Origin: Caprimulgus europaeus
Taxonomy: Eukaryota > Chordata > Aves > Caprimulgiformes > Caprimulgidae
NCBI GenBank assembly: GCA_907165065.1
Contig: OU015524.1
Location: 41,173,295 to 41,237,294, forward strand
Direction of reading: 5' to 3'
DNA length: 64,000 nucleotides
The position numbers and the translations under genes were made by a program. A model generated the notes under the pieces. It was not told where the DNA came from. It worked only from the letters and a program-made list of their open reading frames with translations, and did not search any database. Below are positions 38,225-51,700 of the stretch, in pieces. Positions within the stretch are counted from its first letter, which is position 1. Each line of letters starts with the position of its first letter.

Positions 38225-41200
38225 AAACAATTGTTAAAATTGCTTTCCTTTTGTCAGCTTAATAGTTATCATAATAAGCCGAGTTCTGGTGCTGATTGTC
38301 TTTATAAAGTAAATACAATGCAGATTAACAGCTGGCAATCTATTTGACTAGAGTAAGACAAAAGAATCATGGTACAGTTTAATAACCCAGATGCCCAGAT
38401 AAAAGTCAGGAAATTCAATTAAGATGATGATGTTTTCATATCAGATCATTATGCCATGCATAAAGTCCACCATGGAACTACAGCTTTTGTAGGGCAAAAT
38501 ACATAGGACAACTAGTATCATTCAGGGAATTAAAAGTCCCTCCCAGGAACCAAGACAAGTTTAAGTTTTTCCAGATCACTATTGCTGCTCACTATACCCA
38601 TTTCTCATATTCTTATGCCCACCTTCCTCAACTTCAACATCTTCATCTGATCAAGTACCTAGGATCAACCATCCTACTGAATCTCTTCTCCTGTACTTGT
38701 TTATCTTCATTCATTTCTTTCTCTGAAATTGTTGCTCACTTCAAAGACCTACATTAGTTTGCCAGTTTCCAATGCATCTTCCCTTGCAGTGCCACTTCTT
38801 CCTTCTGTAAGCCTCCCCATTCTCTCCTATACATCTTAACTTTTCTATCCTTAAATGGTGCATCATCATATTTCTTGTTTTTTATCTTTTAATCCAAGAT
38901 CTTCTTCAGTGTACCTAGACTTACATCTATGACTATGATGGAAGGAGTTACTTCCATCTGTTGATAGATAGCTAGTAATGGGCAGAATCACGTAGGACTA
39001 AACATCGCTTTCTTTCACCCATTACTATGAGTGAGAGGTACAAATGAAATTATCTCACAGGTTTACAGCTTGGATAGTATAATTGCTTTTACTTTTCCCT
39101 TCCATATCCTGGCTCTCAGTTAAATCAATTAAACATTAATGCTTGAGTATTTTAAATACTTCCAAAACATGACTAACCATCTAAAAGACATCCTGTCTTC
39201 ATCATCTATTTTATCTGTAATTCTTACACAATTTCCTTTAACTTTATGTAGCAGATTTATTTCACCTTTGTGGGAACCCTGAGTTAGATTCCACTCTTCT
39301 GTGTCACAATCCAGAGACAGCTAGTCAGAAACAGAAAGGAAAGAATTAAATATTTGCTTCCCTATCTTTTTATAGACAGTTTCCACTGAGAAAACATGCA
39401 GAAAAGAGGTTAAGAACAATTACATTTAACTACTACAAATTTCACTTCTGAGGAGGAACAGCAAACAGTGTGGGGAGTTACAATTCAGGCAATACTTGCA
39501 TCACGTTTCAAGGTCTTAATTTCTCCTAAAACATTTTAGTTTAAAATGTCACAGCCTAGAGCACATTAGGAAATTAGTTGTAGAACCTGAAGTAATACCA
39601 AAGCATTGATTTATGCAACAGTTGGCAAGAAAACTTCCCAGCAAATGTTTTATTGTGCTCTGTCCCCACCCTTGCCAACGGCATCATATTGAGAGCTTAC
39701 ATAAAAGTATTTAGAAAAATAGAGTTCTTCCCAACACCCAAGCTGGTCAGCCTCACTCAAATGACATGTGATATATCATTCCTATTTCACTTATGTTCAG
39801 GGAAGAAGTTCAAGTAAACAACATTGAAATGCTCAGCAACAGTCCTAAATTTAACTTAATCAGACTTTGTGTGAGCTGTCAATGTAACAGCTCATCTTTT
39901 TGTATCCATGTACAATAAGAGGGATGACTTATGCCTTAAGAGGAGTTATCTTTATTTTTTATGTAACGTATTCAGCACTGAGGGAAAAAAACACCACCTG
40001 AGGGAAAAAGATTAAATGTTCAATTAACAAAATTCTCATGATCTTTTCTGAGCCAGCTTAGTCTTACCTGGGGCTTTATTACAGGAAGTGTTTGCTTTGG
40101 TAAAGTAGGGTTAGGTTACTTTAGTGTAACCTAAAGAAAGAGGTGGGAAAAAAAATCATTATAAGACTCATGACTTTTAAATAGAGTATTCACATTGTCA
40201 CCTGGCACTTTATTTATTTGCCTTCGTGCCAGAAATCTTGCCAGTATACACAGATACCAAAATATTTCAGGATATATTATCTTAAAAAATTGGGATTTGG
40301 ACTGATGGGACATCTGGTTCAACATTGTGCCTCTAGCAGTGGTCAGTACAGGCAAAGTTGCAGAAAACACCTTAGAGTTGAGCAATGGGAAATTTTCTTC
40401 CCCAAATCCATCATCCAGTATGTATGTTCCTTAATGTATGTCTTTAGGCAAAGAGGTAGGTTGGTTGGCTTGTTTGTTTTATTTGAGTCTTACAGCTCCA
40501 GACAATCTTGCACTGTAATTCAGGGTATTCTCACTATCATATCAGCTGTATTTTTCACTCACAGACATGTCAGACAAAGCTGGGAACACTAAGCAAACAC
40601 TAAGCAAAACGCTACAAGCATACTGTTCCTACCCCAGGAGGGAAAAAAAAAAAAGCGCTTACAGTCTAAGTAGACTCACATGGATAACCTCATTAACTCA
40701 ATTACAGTTGTTCACTTCCCTTTGCCTTTCACTGCTTTTGTTTTTGCACCATAGTGCAGTGAAGAAGCATTTGATGGACAAATATCAGTAGCTTTCCAGA
40801 AATTATGAACTCGAGAAAGATTCTTGATGTGGAAAGTAAAATTTTCCTGGCTTAGTAAAATTAAGTGGTCATTTCATGTGTACAGCACCACACAAGTACA
40901 TCTAAAGGTGGGAAAGGAGAGAGTGCTAAATCTGGCAGCACTTTCAAAGCAAAGGGCAATAAGCTACAAAAAGGCTTAGGACAGTATAGAGCATATATGT
41001 CAGTGACATGGGATGAACAGGACATGAAAAGCTCAATAACAATACAGTGTTATAAGGAAGTATTTGAGAAGGAAAATTGAAGACAGATAGATCAATCTTT
41101 TCCGTAATACATCATAAGGGAGCATTGCCTTGAACTCTCTGGCTCCTTAGTGGCTCAACTGTGTGCCTAGACACTAGTCTTATGTTTTCATTTCATCCAA

Positions 41201-44200
41201 ATGCACAGATCCTCAAGCATTGAAAGAGCAAAGAACATCTTTGCTGCCTCACAGATACCACGTGCTGGAGTTTTCCTACCCTATTACAAGAACACAATTA
41301 TTCACATTGACGTACTAAGCTTTATTTTCTACCCTTACTGTCTCCTTTGCTGCTTTTGTGGCAAGATACTGTAGCCAAATGTGAGTATTGAAAAGTGAAA
41401 GCAACTCCTGTCACAGGATCCATATTGTCATGAAGCCTAATCTAGATCAAGGTCTCACTGCGTACTAAGCACTCTGTAAGCATAACAGAAGACAAGGTTT
41501 AGGGTTTTGGGGGTGTGTGGTTTGTAGTGGTGATTAGGCTTTTTTGTTTGTTTGTTTTTTCTTCTTTTTTTTTTTTTTAATCTGGGGCATAGAAAGATTA
41601 ATGATGAAGCAGTAATGAGGAATATTAGAAAAATACACTTATTTTCATCCTGTCAGATGAGTATCTTACATCAGTCTAAGAAACAAGAAGGAAAGAGTTT
41701 GACAATATATGCAGACAATGGTCCTGTTTTTGTCTGTTTGACTTTACTGAATTTACTGTTATTCTCTCCTGTTATGGACTATTCATGGTGCTATGGTTTT
41801 TCTTCCAGCACCGTGTCATTATCCGATTAGACACATATAAGCTTCTTCTATCCCCTCTAACTTGGTACTAATCTAAAATACCTCAAGTGCCATAACAGGG
41901 TTCTAAGCAGTCTAATATTTATGAAATATTGTACCATTGGCAGCCAGACTTTTCTCCCTCTGATGTGAAATTCCAGCTGTGTCCCAAAGAGGAAGTCAGA
42001 TGACTTTATACTAAACCACAGTTCTCAAAGTTGACCATACAGGCAGGAATAAGTCAATTGGAAAGAGCTTTGAATAAACATCTGTTTAGTAGTGTGCAAG
42101 ATGTAGAATTTTTCTGAAAATAGAAGTAAAAAAAAAAATCATATATATGGTTTTTTTTTTCTTTAAAGATATATTTTTAATTCAATTCCTTTACTCCTTG
42201 ACAAAGTTACAGTTCCTTAGACTGGAATTAGCCTAAATAATTTATTAATAAGGCTGCTTTTGTTGCCAATTAAAGCCCTAACTGCATGGAAAATTTCAGA
42301 GAGACTTTAAGGCAAAACACACACAAAAGTCTTTATTTATAAATACACATGCATCTTTACATAGCTGCCTTGTTCCTTCAATTAAAGTCTGCTCCAGTTG
42401 TGTTCTAAAAACCCTTGATATTCCAGTTGGTTTTGCTTGAAATGAATAAATCCTGCTGATTTCTGAGGAAGGCATACAGAGAAAAGACAGAAGTATCTTG
42501 TTCATGACCTAGAAAACTATTCCTCATGCAAATATTAACATGTAGTGTAACTTACATTTCAAAAAGACAGAATGTCAAGTTACGTAAAAATTCCTTTAAT
42601 TACAGTGTTTGCTGTGAGCTATTCATATTATTTGTTGGTTATGTTTCATTCCACCGTCTCTTCTGGTTCTATTATGAAAATAAGTGCAGAGAAAAGAGCA
42701 CCTTGAAGTATTTATAATAAGTATATGTCAAGGCAGCTTTAGAGGACATAATTTTAATCTCTCCATTAAAAAGGTAGCCTATATGTAAACTGCTGTGCTA
42801 GGGAGTAGAAAACTGAAGAAATAGTCACAGAATTCCAATGGAAAAAATAGTAAAGGTCCAGGCTGTTGCATGAAGCAGAGAAACCTTCAGATGAAAATGT
42901 AATGATTAAAGTATTAGAAATGCATTCAACAAAATAAAAGAGTTTTCTTGTGTTCAGATACGAAGACATCATCATAGGGAATTTAGCAACAGGAAGGATT
43001 AAAATTTTGAACATACAAACATTTGTTAAACAATTGATGGAGCAAATAATTCTCTTCTTACACTGCGAAATGGAAAAAACAGAAGTTTGATTCAGTCCAG
43101 GGGGGTGTATATATGAAAACTGTCAGTAAAAATTGTTTATGTTCAGTGTAGTGAACTTTGAAAACTGCTATTTTGGGGGGCATTTTTAAGTTGTCACCTG
43201 GTGACTAAGATTGAGATACTTTACAGACATTATGTAGACACCAAGAATCCAATAAATGGAATCAATTTCATTACTATTTCAGAGCTATCTAAAACAAGTC
43301 CTCAATATTTAAATGTCTTTTTTACCTAGCACATCTCAATTTTTGTTTTGTAGAACCATTTGTCAAACAACTATGTTAAAACTCATTCAACCTCACTTTC
43401 TTCTGTTAAAACAATTTCTTAGTAAAACCACAAATACAAGATGCTTCTGAATTCTTCTGCATTCTTAAGCACAACTGGTTTCTACAAGCACACAGATGTA
43501 ACTGGACGATGTGGTATTAGTTATCTCAACAGTTTGTGACTTTTGCACATATTTCAGAGTGTTTCTGCTGCTAGAAGAAATATCCACAGAAACTGGGTTT
43601 ATATTGTTACCTCATTTATCATCCCAAAACAGATAAAATGGGTCTGATGTACTGAGCCACCTACTTGGTTGGTTATTTTTAAACGTTAAGGGTAGAGATT
43701 CTTGTCTTTTATAAGATTACCCTCCAGACACCTCTGGACAACTCATAACTTTGTATCAGTTACAAATGATAAGGATCCAGCTTAGGAAGATCAGATGCAG
43801 ATACTGGAAGATTGAACAAGAGGTGCTATAACACCTCACTATCTGCTATTTATTTAACACACTCATAATATTTTTCTTGGAGGATTTGTGTTTAAATCAA
43901 AATTCACATCCAGCATAGATAGGGTGAGTACAAATTGTTTGACATTGCACCTATTTTGGAAACATGTTATAAGCCTCCTTTGTCAAATTAATTGAGCACC
44001 TATTTTTCTTAGTTTACCCCTATCATGTCCCCTCTTGCAGGCACACAGGAAAGAAAAGAACATTTGCGATGAAAGAGAAGAAAAAAAATAAAATTCACCC
44101 ACTCAAGCATGTAGCATGGGTCCTACGAATATAAGTTAGTCAAGTATTGTGCTGCCAAAGTAGCAAACATCCTATGATGATGGTGGCTACTTCTCTGTCC

Positions 44201-47200
44201 CATTCCTCTTTCCTACATAAGCACACAACGTAAGCAGGCTGAAGAAGAAAGAAAAGGGAAACAACCTAACTACCCACCATAGGCCATCCAGTGCTTGGTC
44301 TTAAAAAGAGAGTTATTCCTAAATGACAGATGAAGTTTAGAGTACTCATGTGAGCTTCTAAGTATGATCAGCTTTTTTACTACAACAAAAAAGCTTTTCT
44401 CTTCTGGACTGGAAGCTTCATAGGCAGTTAGGGATTCAGTTACATATTTTCTGCTATGTTTTCAGACCTTCCAATTTCTCTGAAAGTATATGCATATGTC
44501 TATGTGCTATGTCTGACATATATTTAGCTATACCAGCACTTTTGGAGGTAAAATGCAAGTGTATGTCTGCAACTGCTCCTAGCCATAACTGACTGGCACA
44601 CTTTTCTGTCTTTGATGCCACCCATATAACACATCAAATAAGTCTCATTCCCACGTTCATAGAGTACAGTTCATCACATTCTTCAGCTGTAAACACCCTT
44701 TACCCCTATGCACAGCTGGTTATCACATGCATTCCTTCTATTTAGAAGGTGGAAAACCTCTAAAGAACATAAGAGCTTTCAGAACTGCTCCCTGGGGTGG
44801 CTATAAGCTAAAACCCCAAATTCAGCATTTTTTCCTGTGACATAACACCAATATAATACCAGGAGAGTTCCAGACACTGCCAGCAATGTGCGAGCCAGTT
44901 AGCCTTGTATCCAGCCAGCATCCCTATTTAGCAGCTCATCATGTTTTTCCTCAGCTCTTAGACCATTTCCAAAACATACCTTTAATAAAAGTAATAATAA
45001 AATAGTCATAACACAACCTTACCTTATCTCCTGCCAAAATGTATTCTGATGTGAATTCAGCAACTTCTACTTATGTTCAGTAGTAACGTCTCCACACAGA
45101 CTATACTTATATGAGAGTCAGAGTGTCTGACTTTTTTGCTCTGGGCACCATTTCCAGTCACATGGACTGGGAACAGCTTGATTCAGATGTTAACAACCAC
45201 TGACATTCACAGGAATGTTGTTAAAAAAAAAAAAATCATAAGTGTCTTGAGAAATTTCACTGCTTAAAAGCCCTATCACAAAAGTTATTTGTGAGGAACA
45301 GTAGCATAATATAAGCATTCATAGTAACAGGATGCATAGCTACATAGTATGTTAAGGAGCAAAACACTTAATAAAGTTCTAGCCTGTCTTTCATGTCTAC
45401 AAGTTAACTGAAGAAGGATTTGTGTGCAAATCAGGGAAGAATGTGACTTTTTAAATGGATACCAGACTTCAAGAAATTAAATGGGATGAATTCCACCTCT
45501 GAATGACAAAAGTGATGAAATAGAATAAATCTGTGATTGTCACCTAAGCTTCCAGTACACTCCGTTCCCTCTCTTCATTTATTTTAAACACACTTTTTGA
45601 TTTTGTAAAGGGATTTTTTTTTTATTGTCTTAGATTTGAAGGAGCTCTTCATCAGGTTTGCAACATTGGGGAGATGCAGGGAGGAAGGAGACAAATTCGT
45701 GGTTTACATTTCACAGGACTGCAGTAAAGGAGGCACTCAGAGTTTAGCTCTTGTTTGTTCCAATTAATTTCAGCTTCTGAGGAAGTCTCATGTTCAGAAG
45801 GTGACCTCAAGGGGCATAGCTATGTCCCCAAATCATTGTATTACAGGATAAGAGGTAGCTGGGTCCAAGCATCTGATAGACTCTTATTCCTCTTTGTGTA
45901 AATGGAAGTTACATGGATTATTTTAAGCCTTCCTCCCACCTGAAATGCTTCTTTTCTGCAGTCTGTGAATCAAAAAAACCATAAGAACTCATGAAGCCTA
46001 CAAGGAATGTTCAGAAGTGTTAAAATCTTTTGCCTCTTGAGATCAGTGAGAGAGGAAAAAAATAACTCAAAACCAGTCAAATGCAGACAGATTAAAGCAA
46101 TACATGCACATTGTCCCTTTACAACATTTGCATGGTTCTGGGAGCAGAATATTGCTATTTTTCTAAAGGGAAACAAGGGAAAAGGAAGTTTTACAGTTCT
46201 TTTCTCTTTCCCCATTAGCATGGTTCCCACAGCTCTTACACCTTCAGCCAAAGACGTGACCAAATGACTGGTAAACTAAGTTTCTGTGCTATGCGCAAAA
46301 GAGAAAAGAAACCAATAGCTGTGCAGCAGTGCAGAGCAGTTCCAAGAGAGCTAGCAGATACCTGCTGTCTAATGCATGCTTTGCAGGAAAAGCTTATACA
46401 CATTTTTTAGTTGTCAGACTTCCTAACTATGCACATATCACCTGTGTCATACTTGCACAGTAAGTCCATCCAACATTTGACAGGAATGGACTGACTTTGT
46501 GTGTTTGGTATGGACAATCAAAGCAAAGAAGCAAAGCCATTTACTAAGGGATACTCTTGGTTGGATGTTTTTGTTCAGGAGCTGATGTCAATCTAATTTA
46601 GTGATCATGTCCCTCAAAGATGAATTAACGTTAGGAAACTCCCCCTTCATATGTATTTCAGATACAATAGCATGTTAGAGCATGACCTACACAGCCAGTG
46701 CTTGTGTTCCACAGAACCTCAGTAGGTAATGTTTCAGTAAGAGCTACTTATGCATGTGGTGTAGCATTTATACTGGCAGATCTGCCTGATGCTTGCAAAT
46801 AATTGATAATAGATGTAATCTGTCATTCACTGTGAAAATTCTCCTGAAAGATATGTAATGCTAGGGAAAACTAGATTCATCACAACCCTGTATACAGATA
46901 CCAAAACCTAGATATAATGGGGCAGTGAGTAGAACAGTTTCATTTACTTTGAAAACATGAAGATTTCACCGTTTCTTTGTCATATTTTCCGTCTACCTTA
47001 CAGTTAATGAATTAAGTGTTCTTCTAAAAAATTACATAGTTTTGGACAACAGATGTGAAATTTCAATAATCCAGAAGGAAGAATTCCAGTAGCCTTCAAA
47101 CACAGCCATAGGAACATCACAGTGTTCCTGCTACATAAGATTTCTTCCCCAACTCAAGATTTAAAGGAGCAGACCTAAAGGAGATTATGTAGCACACTAT

Positions 47201-47712
47201 TTTCTCCTCCCCTGACATTGACTGCATCATTGTTAAGATACTGAATTAGACAAAACAAAGACATCATAACCTTCTGAAAGCTCTACAGTCCAAAGGAAGG
47301 CAATTTATACTGCCTGAGTGGGTTAGCAGGATTATCATGAAGGCACCATTTGAGACTATTTCATGAAGTCAGCTCATGAAGTAATAAATAATGAGAAGAT
47401 ATTTGGAGGAAGGAAGATAGTGCAAGCAAGATAAGAAGCTATAAGAGGGACAGAAAATATCTTTTGTTTAAAAAACAAAAATGAAAAAACCCAAACAATA
47501 AAACCTACAACAAAACTAGTAAGATTGTTTTATAAAACTGAATGGGAAAACTTCCTTTTGAACTAATTTTGGCTGTAGAACAGTCACAGCAGTGACTTAG
47601 AGAGTGAATGTGCTCCAGCTTACCAGTCTACAGATCTTCCTCCACTTCAGCTATGAAACTGTGGGTGGGATCCTCTGAACTTATGATCCAGGTTTTAGTC
47701 CCCCAGGTTGGG
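38225..47712. other. Intergenic or upstream-intron sequence, no gene seen
   Basis: This is about 9.5 kb of AT-rich unique sequence with short homopolymers (for example a T-rich run near 41560-41578). Open frames stay below about 125 codons and show no recognisable domain. A consensus donor in the FMN2 orientation (CAG|GTAAGA at 40068) is present but cannot be tied to an exon. Confidence 0.6.
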
Positions 47713-48746
47713 TATACTGGGTTTGCATGACAAGGTTTTGGTAGTAGTGGGGAGCTTAAAGGGGTGGCTTCTGTGAGAAGTTGCTAGAAGCTTCCCCCAT
47801 GTTCAACAGAGCAAATGCCAGCCGACTCCAAGACAGACCCACCAATAGCCAAGGCCAAGACCATCAGCAATAGTGATAGTGCCTCTGAGATAACATATTT
47901 AAGAGGGGAGGAAAAGCTACTGTGCAACAGCAGCCGCAGCCAAAGAAAGAGGAGTGAGAATATGTGAGACAAACAACTCTTCAAACAATAAGGTCAGGGA
48001 AGAAGAAGGGTTAAGGTTAGGTGCTCTAGGCACCAGAGCAGAGACTCCCCTGCAGCCCATGGTGAAGACCATGGTGAGGCAGGCTGTCCTCCTGCAGTCC
48101 ATGGAATACCATGGTGAGGCAGGCTGTCCTCCTGCAGTCCATGGAATTCCATGGTGGAGCAAATATGCACTTGCAGCCTGTGGAGGAGCCCGCACCAGAG
48201 CAGACAGATACTCAAAGGAGGCTGTGACCCTGTGGGAAGCCCATGATGGAGCAGGCTCCTGGCAGGATCTGTGGACCCATGGAGAGAGGAGCCCATGCTG
48301 GAGCAGGTTTGCTGGCAGGACTTGTGACCCTGTGAGACACCTACGCTGGAGCAGTCTGTTCCTGAAGGATTGCACCCTGTGGAAGGGACCCACGCTGGAG
48401 CACTTAGTGAAGAACTGCAGCCCGTGGGAAGGACTCACATTGGAGGAGTTTGTAGAGGACTGTCTCCCCTGAGAAAGACTCCATGCTGGAGCAGAGGAAG
48501 AGTGTGAGGAGTCTTCCCCTGAGGACGAAGAAATGGCAAAGGCAATGTGTCATGAACTGTCTACAACCCCTATTCCCTAGACACCTACACTACTTGCCAG
48601 GAGGAGGTAGAAAAAAATCAGGAGTGAAGTTGAGCCCAGGAAAGAGGGAGGGGTGAGAGGAAAGTGTTTTAAGATTTGGTTGAGGAGGGAAAGCGATAGA
48701 GAAGCTTTGACAGCACTTGATGTCCAGTCAGGGTCAACCCACCACA
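47713..48746 (+). mobile_element. Solo LTR, ERVL-like (copy 1), internally rearranged
   Basis: The ends form an imperfect inverted repeat: TATACTGGGTT at the left (first G mutated) and AACCCACCACA at the right. Most of the length aligns by eye with the LTR at 60650-61693 in the same orientation. A TATA-like TATTTAAG lies at 47896-47903. Two differences stand out: a 40-bp unit is tandemly duplicated (48071-48110, 48111-48150, and the start of a third), and about 160 bp that hold the polyadenylation signal in copy 2 are missing near 48680. Flanking pentamers are TTGGG and GAGGG, at best a decayed target duplication. The 172-173 codon open frames on both strands here are LTR by-products. No gag, pol or env sequence adjoins it. 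Confidence 0.82.
48071..48160. repeat. 40-bp tandem duplication inside LTR copy 1
   Basis: ATGGTGAGGCAGGCTGTCCT begins units at 48071 and 48111, and a diverged third start is at 48151. LTR copy 2 has only one such unit, so the expansion is specific to this copy or its lineage. Confidence 0.85.
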
Positions 48747-51700
48747 GAGGGCTACGTACTGATCATTTACTGACTCACACATGTGGGTAGATTTTGTGCC
48801 TTAAGTGCTAGGTGAGCTAATTTAACTGCTGGTGCAAGTCGGACAAATTCCTCCTGAACCTATTCTCCTCCAATTATCTTTTTATCTTAATGTTAAGACA
48901 AGGTCAGTGAAAACTGATACCCTACAAGGAAAGTCCTCCTGGCCCCATATGGAGATATTTTGCTACAACAATGTCTCACAAGGTTCTAGTAAGTAACAAG
49001 CAGAGAAAGTGGATTTTAAGTTGTTGTTTCTACCCATCAGGAAAAAAATATAGTGAAGTCACCATATTTAGTAGTATGCTCTAGGAAACTGCAATAATGG
49101 AAGAGCCAGAGGACATGGGTTTTGTTTGGGTTTTTTTTTTTGGTGCAGGACACAAATACAACCCAATTGTGCTTTTGTGAAATATAAATAGAAGAGAGTA
49201 TACATTAAAATTGTTGTCCTGCCAAAAGTCCTACCTGGGTAGACATACAAGATTATTTTTTCCACCGTTCAAAGTAGTATCTAGAATGAGATTAAATTAG
49301 AGTAGCTTTTTTTCCTCACAAGTTGTCAAAGGCAAGCTAGAGACATTATTTCTTGGAAACTGAGTCATGAATTACAAAAACTTTTGTGAAGAAGAATCTT
49401 GCAGAGGTTCTTGATGCTGAGAAGTCATAACTCTCCTTATATAACACAAACATCTCAGAGAAAGTGATTGTTACAGCTAAGTAATAGCCTCACATGCTGG
49501 AAATGAAACACTACATTAGATTCTGAAGGAACCATTAACTTCCAAGCAATTTCTAATCCTACTCTCATTACCTAAATGAGGTTTTAGGACTGAAAGCCAC
49601 ACAATATGAAACTTATAAACTGTAATATGGAGCACATCACTGTTTCAGAAATGTGAAGCAGCTAACAGTTTTACTGTAAGTATATGCATTCAGTAAGTAC
49701 ACTTTCCTTTGCTTGAAAGTTCAGCATATAGAAAGCTCTTTCATTCCTTTCAAATCCTATGATATAATATTCACTCTGACTTCTCAGTTCTGCTAGATGT
49801 GTGATGTGACAGTTTTTGTGATGGTTTTGGCACTGAAATTCTTGCATACAGAAAAATTAATCATTTTAAACTGAGCTGCTGATCAAAATAGAAAAGGATC
49901 AGTGGAGGCATTCAAAAGAGAGAGGGAAAAGCCAAATCATGGAGCAACAAGAACAGCTGCACTTCCTTTATTACTGCTCAGAAGTTTATCTTACTTTATG
50001 CAGACAGGGACAGAAAATCTCCTAACATCTTTTTTTTTTTTTTTCTTTGGTGGGCATTTTGTCAGGTGAAGCATCTCTCTGGCATAGAAACCCATAGGAA
50101 ATTAAGTAATAAATCTCAATATTTTTTTCTTTAATTTTTAGCCTTTATTTTACCTTCTGGTCATTATTCCACACCCACTTACTGAAATACTGCTGAATGT
50201 ACTGTTTCATCAGAGTGCCTGCAGAGTACTGCGTTGAGTAAGTTGTTAGCTGTTTTGCATGAGCAGTTTTTTCATATGATATAAAGCATCCTCAGAACAC
50301 TGGATGGATGATATTAAATTTTATGGTATCCTGTGGAGAGATAGCACTCATTTTTTGGAGACAGAGTAAGTCATAAAACAATTAGAGTATCAGCTTGACC
50401 TTTACATCGTATTCTGCATTTCAAAGGCTGAGGTAGAATTCCCAGAAAAGTCCTACATTTTTGGGACAGACTACTGTTGCAAGGGTACATTATTACCTTA
50501 AAAAAAAAAAAAAAAAAAAAAAAAGACAGCAGAAATGGCCAGAAATGGTACAGAATATATCTACCATTACTGTACTACCTGGAAAACATGCAGTTCTCGC
50601 TCTCAGTATTAGCCTGAAATAACAAGTTCATTGCTCCACTAGCTACTGAGGGCTGCAGGAAAAAGCATCAGGCTGGATTTCCCTGTGGCTTTTCCATGTA
50701 TGTGGGCCTGAGGAGCATTCTAATCCCAGTTTGTGAGATATATTATATTACCTCAGAAATTAGGTGCATGGCAGCAAATATACTCCCATTTTTAACACTG
50801 CCTACTGGGTCTATCATGCAGCCTCTGAAAGAGAAGTATCTGTGTGATGAGAGAAAGATGGAACGACGATAAAGAGAAGATAAAAGCTGCACTGATCATT
50901 AAGAAAATAAAATTGTTGATTTTGTTTGTAGGAAACAGTAGAGTTGTTTTCTAACAATTAAAAGGACTGGGAAAGCATTTCACAGTTCAAACTGAAAATT
51001 AATTCTAGCATCTGTCATCATTTTCTGAGCAGATCCTGGGCAATTCACGCTGCTGAACTTGTAAGCAACGCTTTGCATACTCAGCAAACACATGAATCAG
51101 GACAGGTCCAGCAGCAGCAATCTCACAGATATCTCAGTGTTGGTGCATCCCTCTTACAAGTGTGGAAGTATGGACAGATGATGCACCTTGCCAAAAGCTG
51201 TCCAGCAATTAGGTAACAGAATTGCCTCGAGCCCAAGGCCTATGCCCAAGTCACTGAAGACCACAATCCCTAAAAGAAGCCCATGACTTTAACTAAAACT
51301 GTGTCCCTCTTTTGGGGTCCCCAGCTGGTCCTCAGACTGTACTTCACTCCTCAGAAAGGTCTAAAGCTGTACTTGCTTGGTAGCACAAGGTGCACCAAAT
51401 AAGACAGACACTTCTGTTGAAGGACAAAGAGAGGAAGATCTGGCTGCAGATGCAACCATCTCCTTTTAATATTCCTCACATAAGAAATGGCAAGGAAACT
51501 CCATGTGCATGTGGCTACATAGAGAGATATTTTCTAATGTTTGGTTACAAAAACATATCCTACCTAAGGCTGAAGCTACAAGTGCTTTGACAAGCTTTCT
51601 CAAATTACTTTTCAAACCAGTAAAAGTTTGCTACTGATAAAAGCATGTTGTTTTGCTGTACAGTTTGTTTACACGCCACTCCTTGCCTGTTCAGTTCTTT

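Noticed and set aside
47917-48472. Open frames of 172 (plus) and 173 (minus) codons
   Set aside because: They lie wholly within a solo LTR and arise from its tandem, low-stop sequence; there is no retroviral gene next to it.
50500-50524. Poly-A tail of a retropseudogene
   Set aside because: No recognisable coding sequence or LINE lies upstream, and CR1, the main avian LINE, does not leave poly-A tails.
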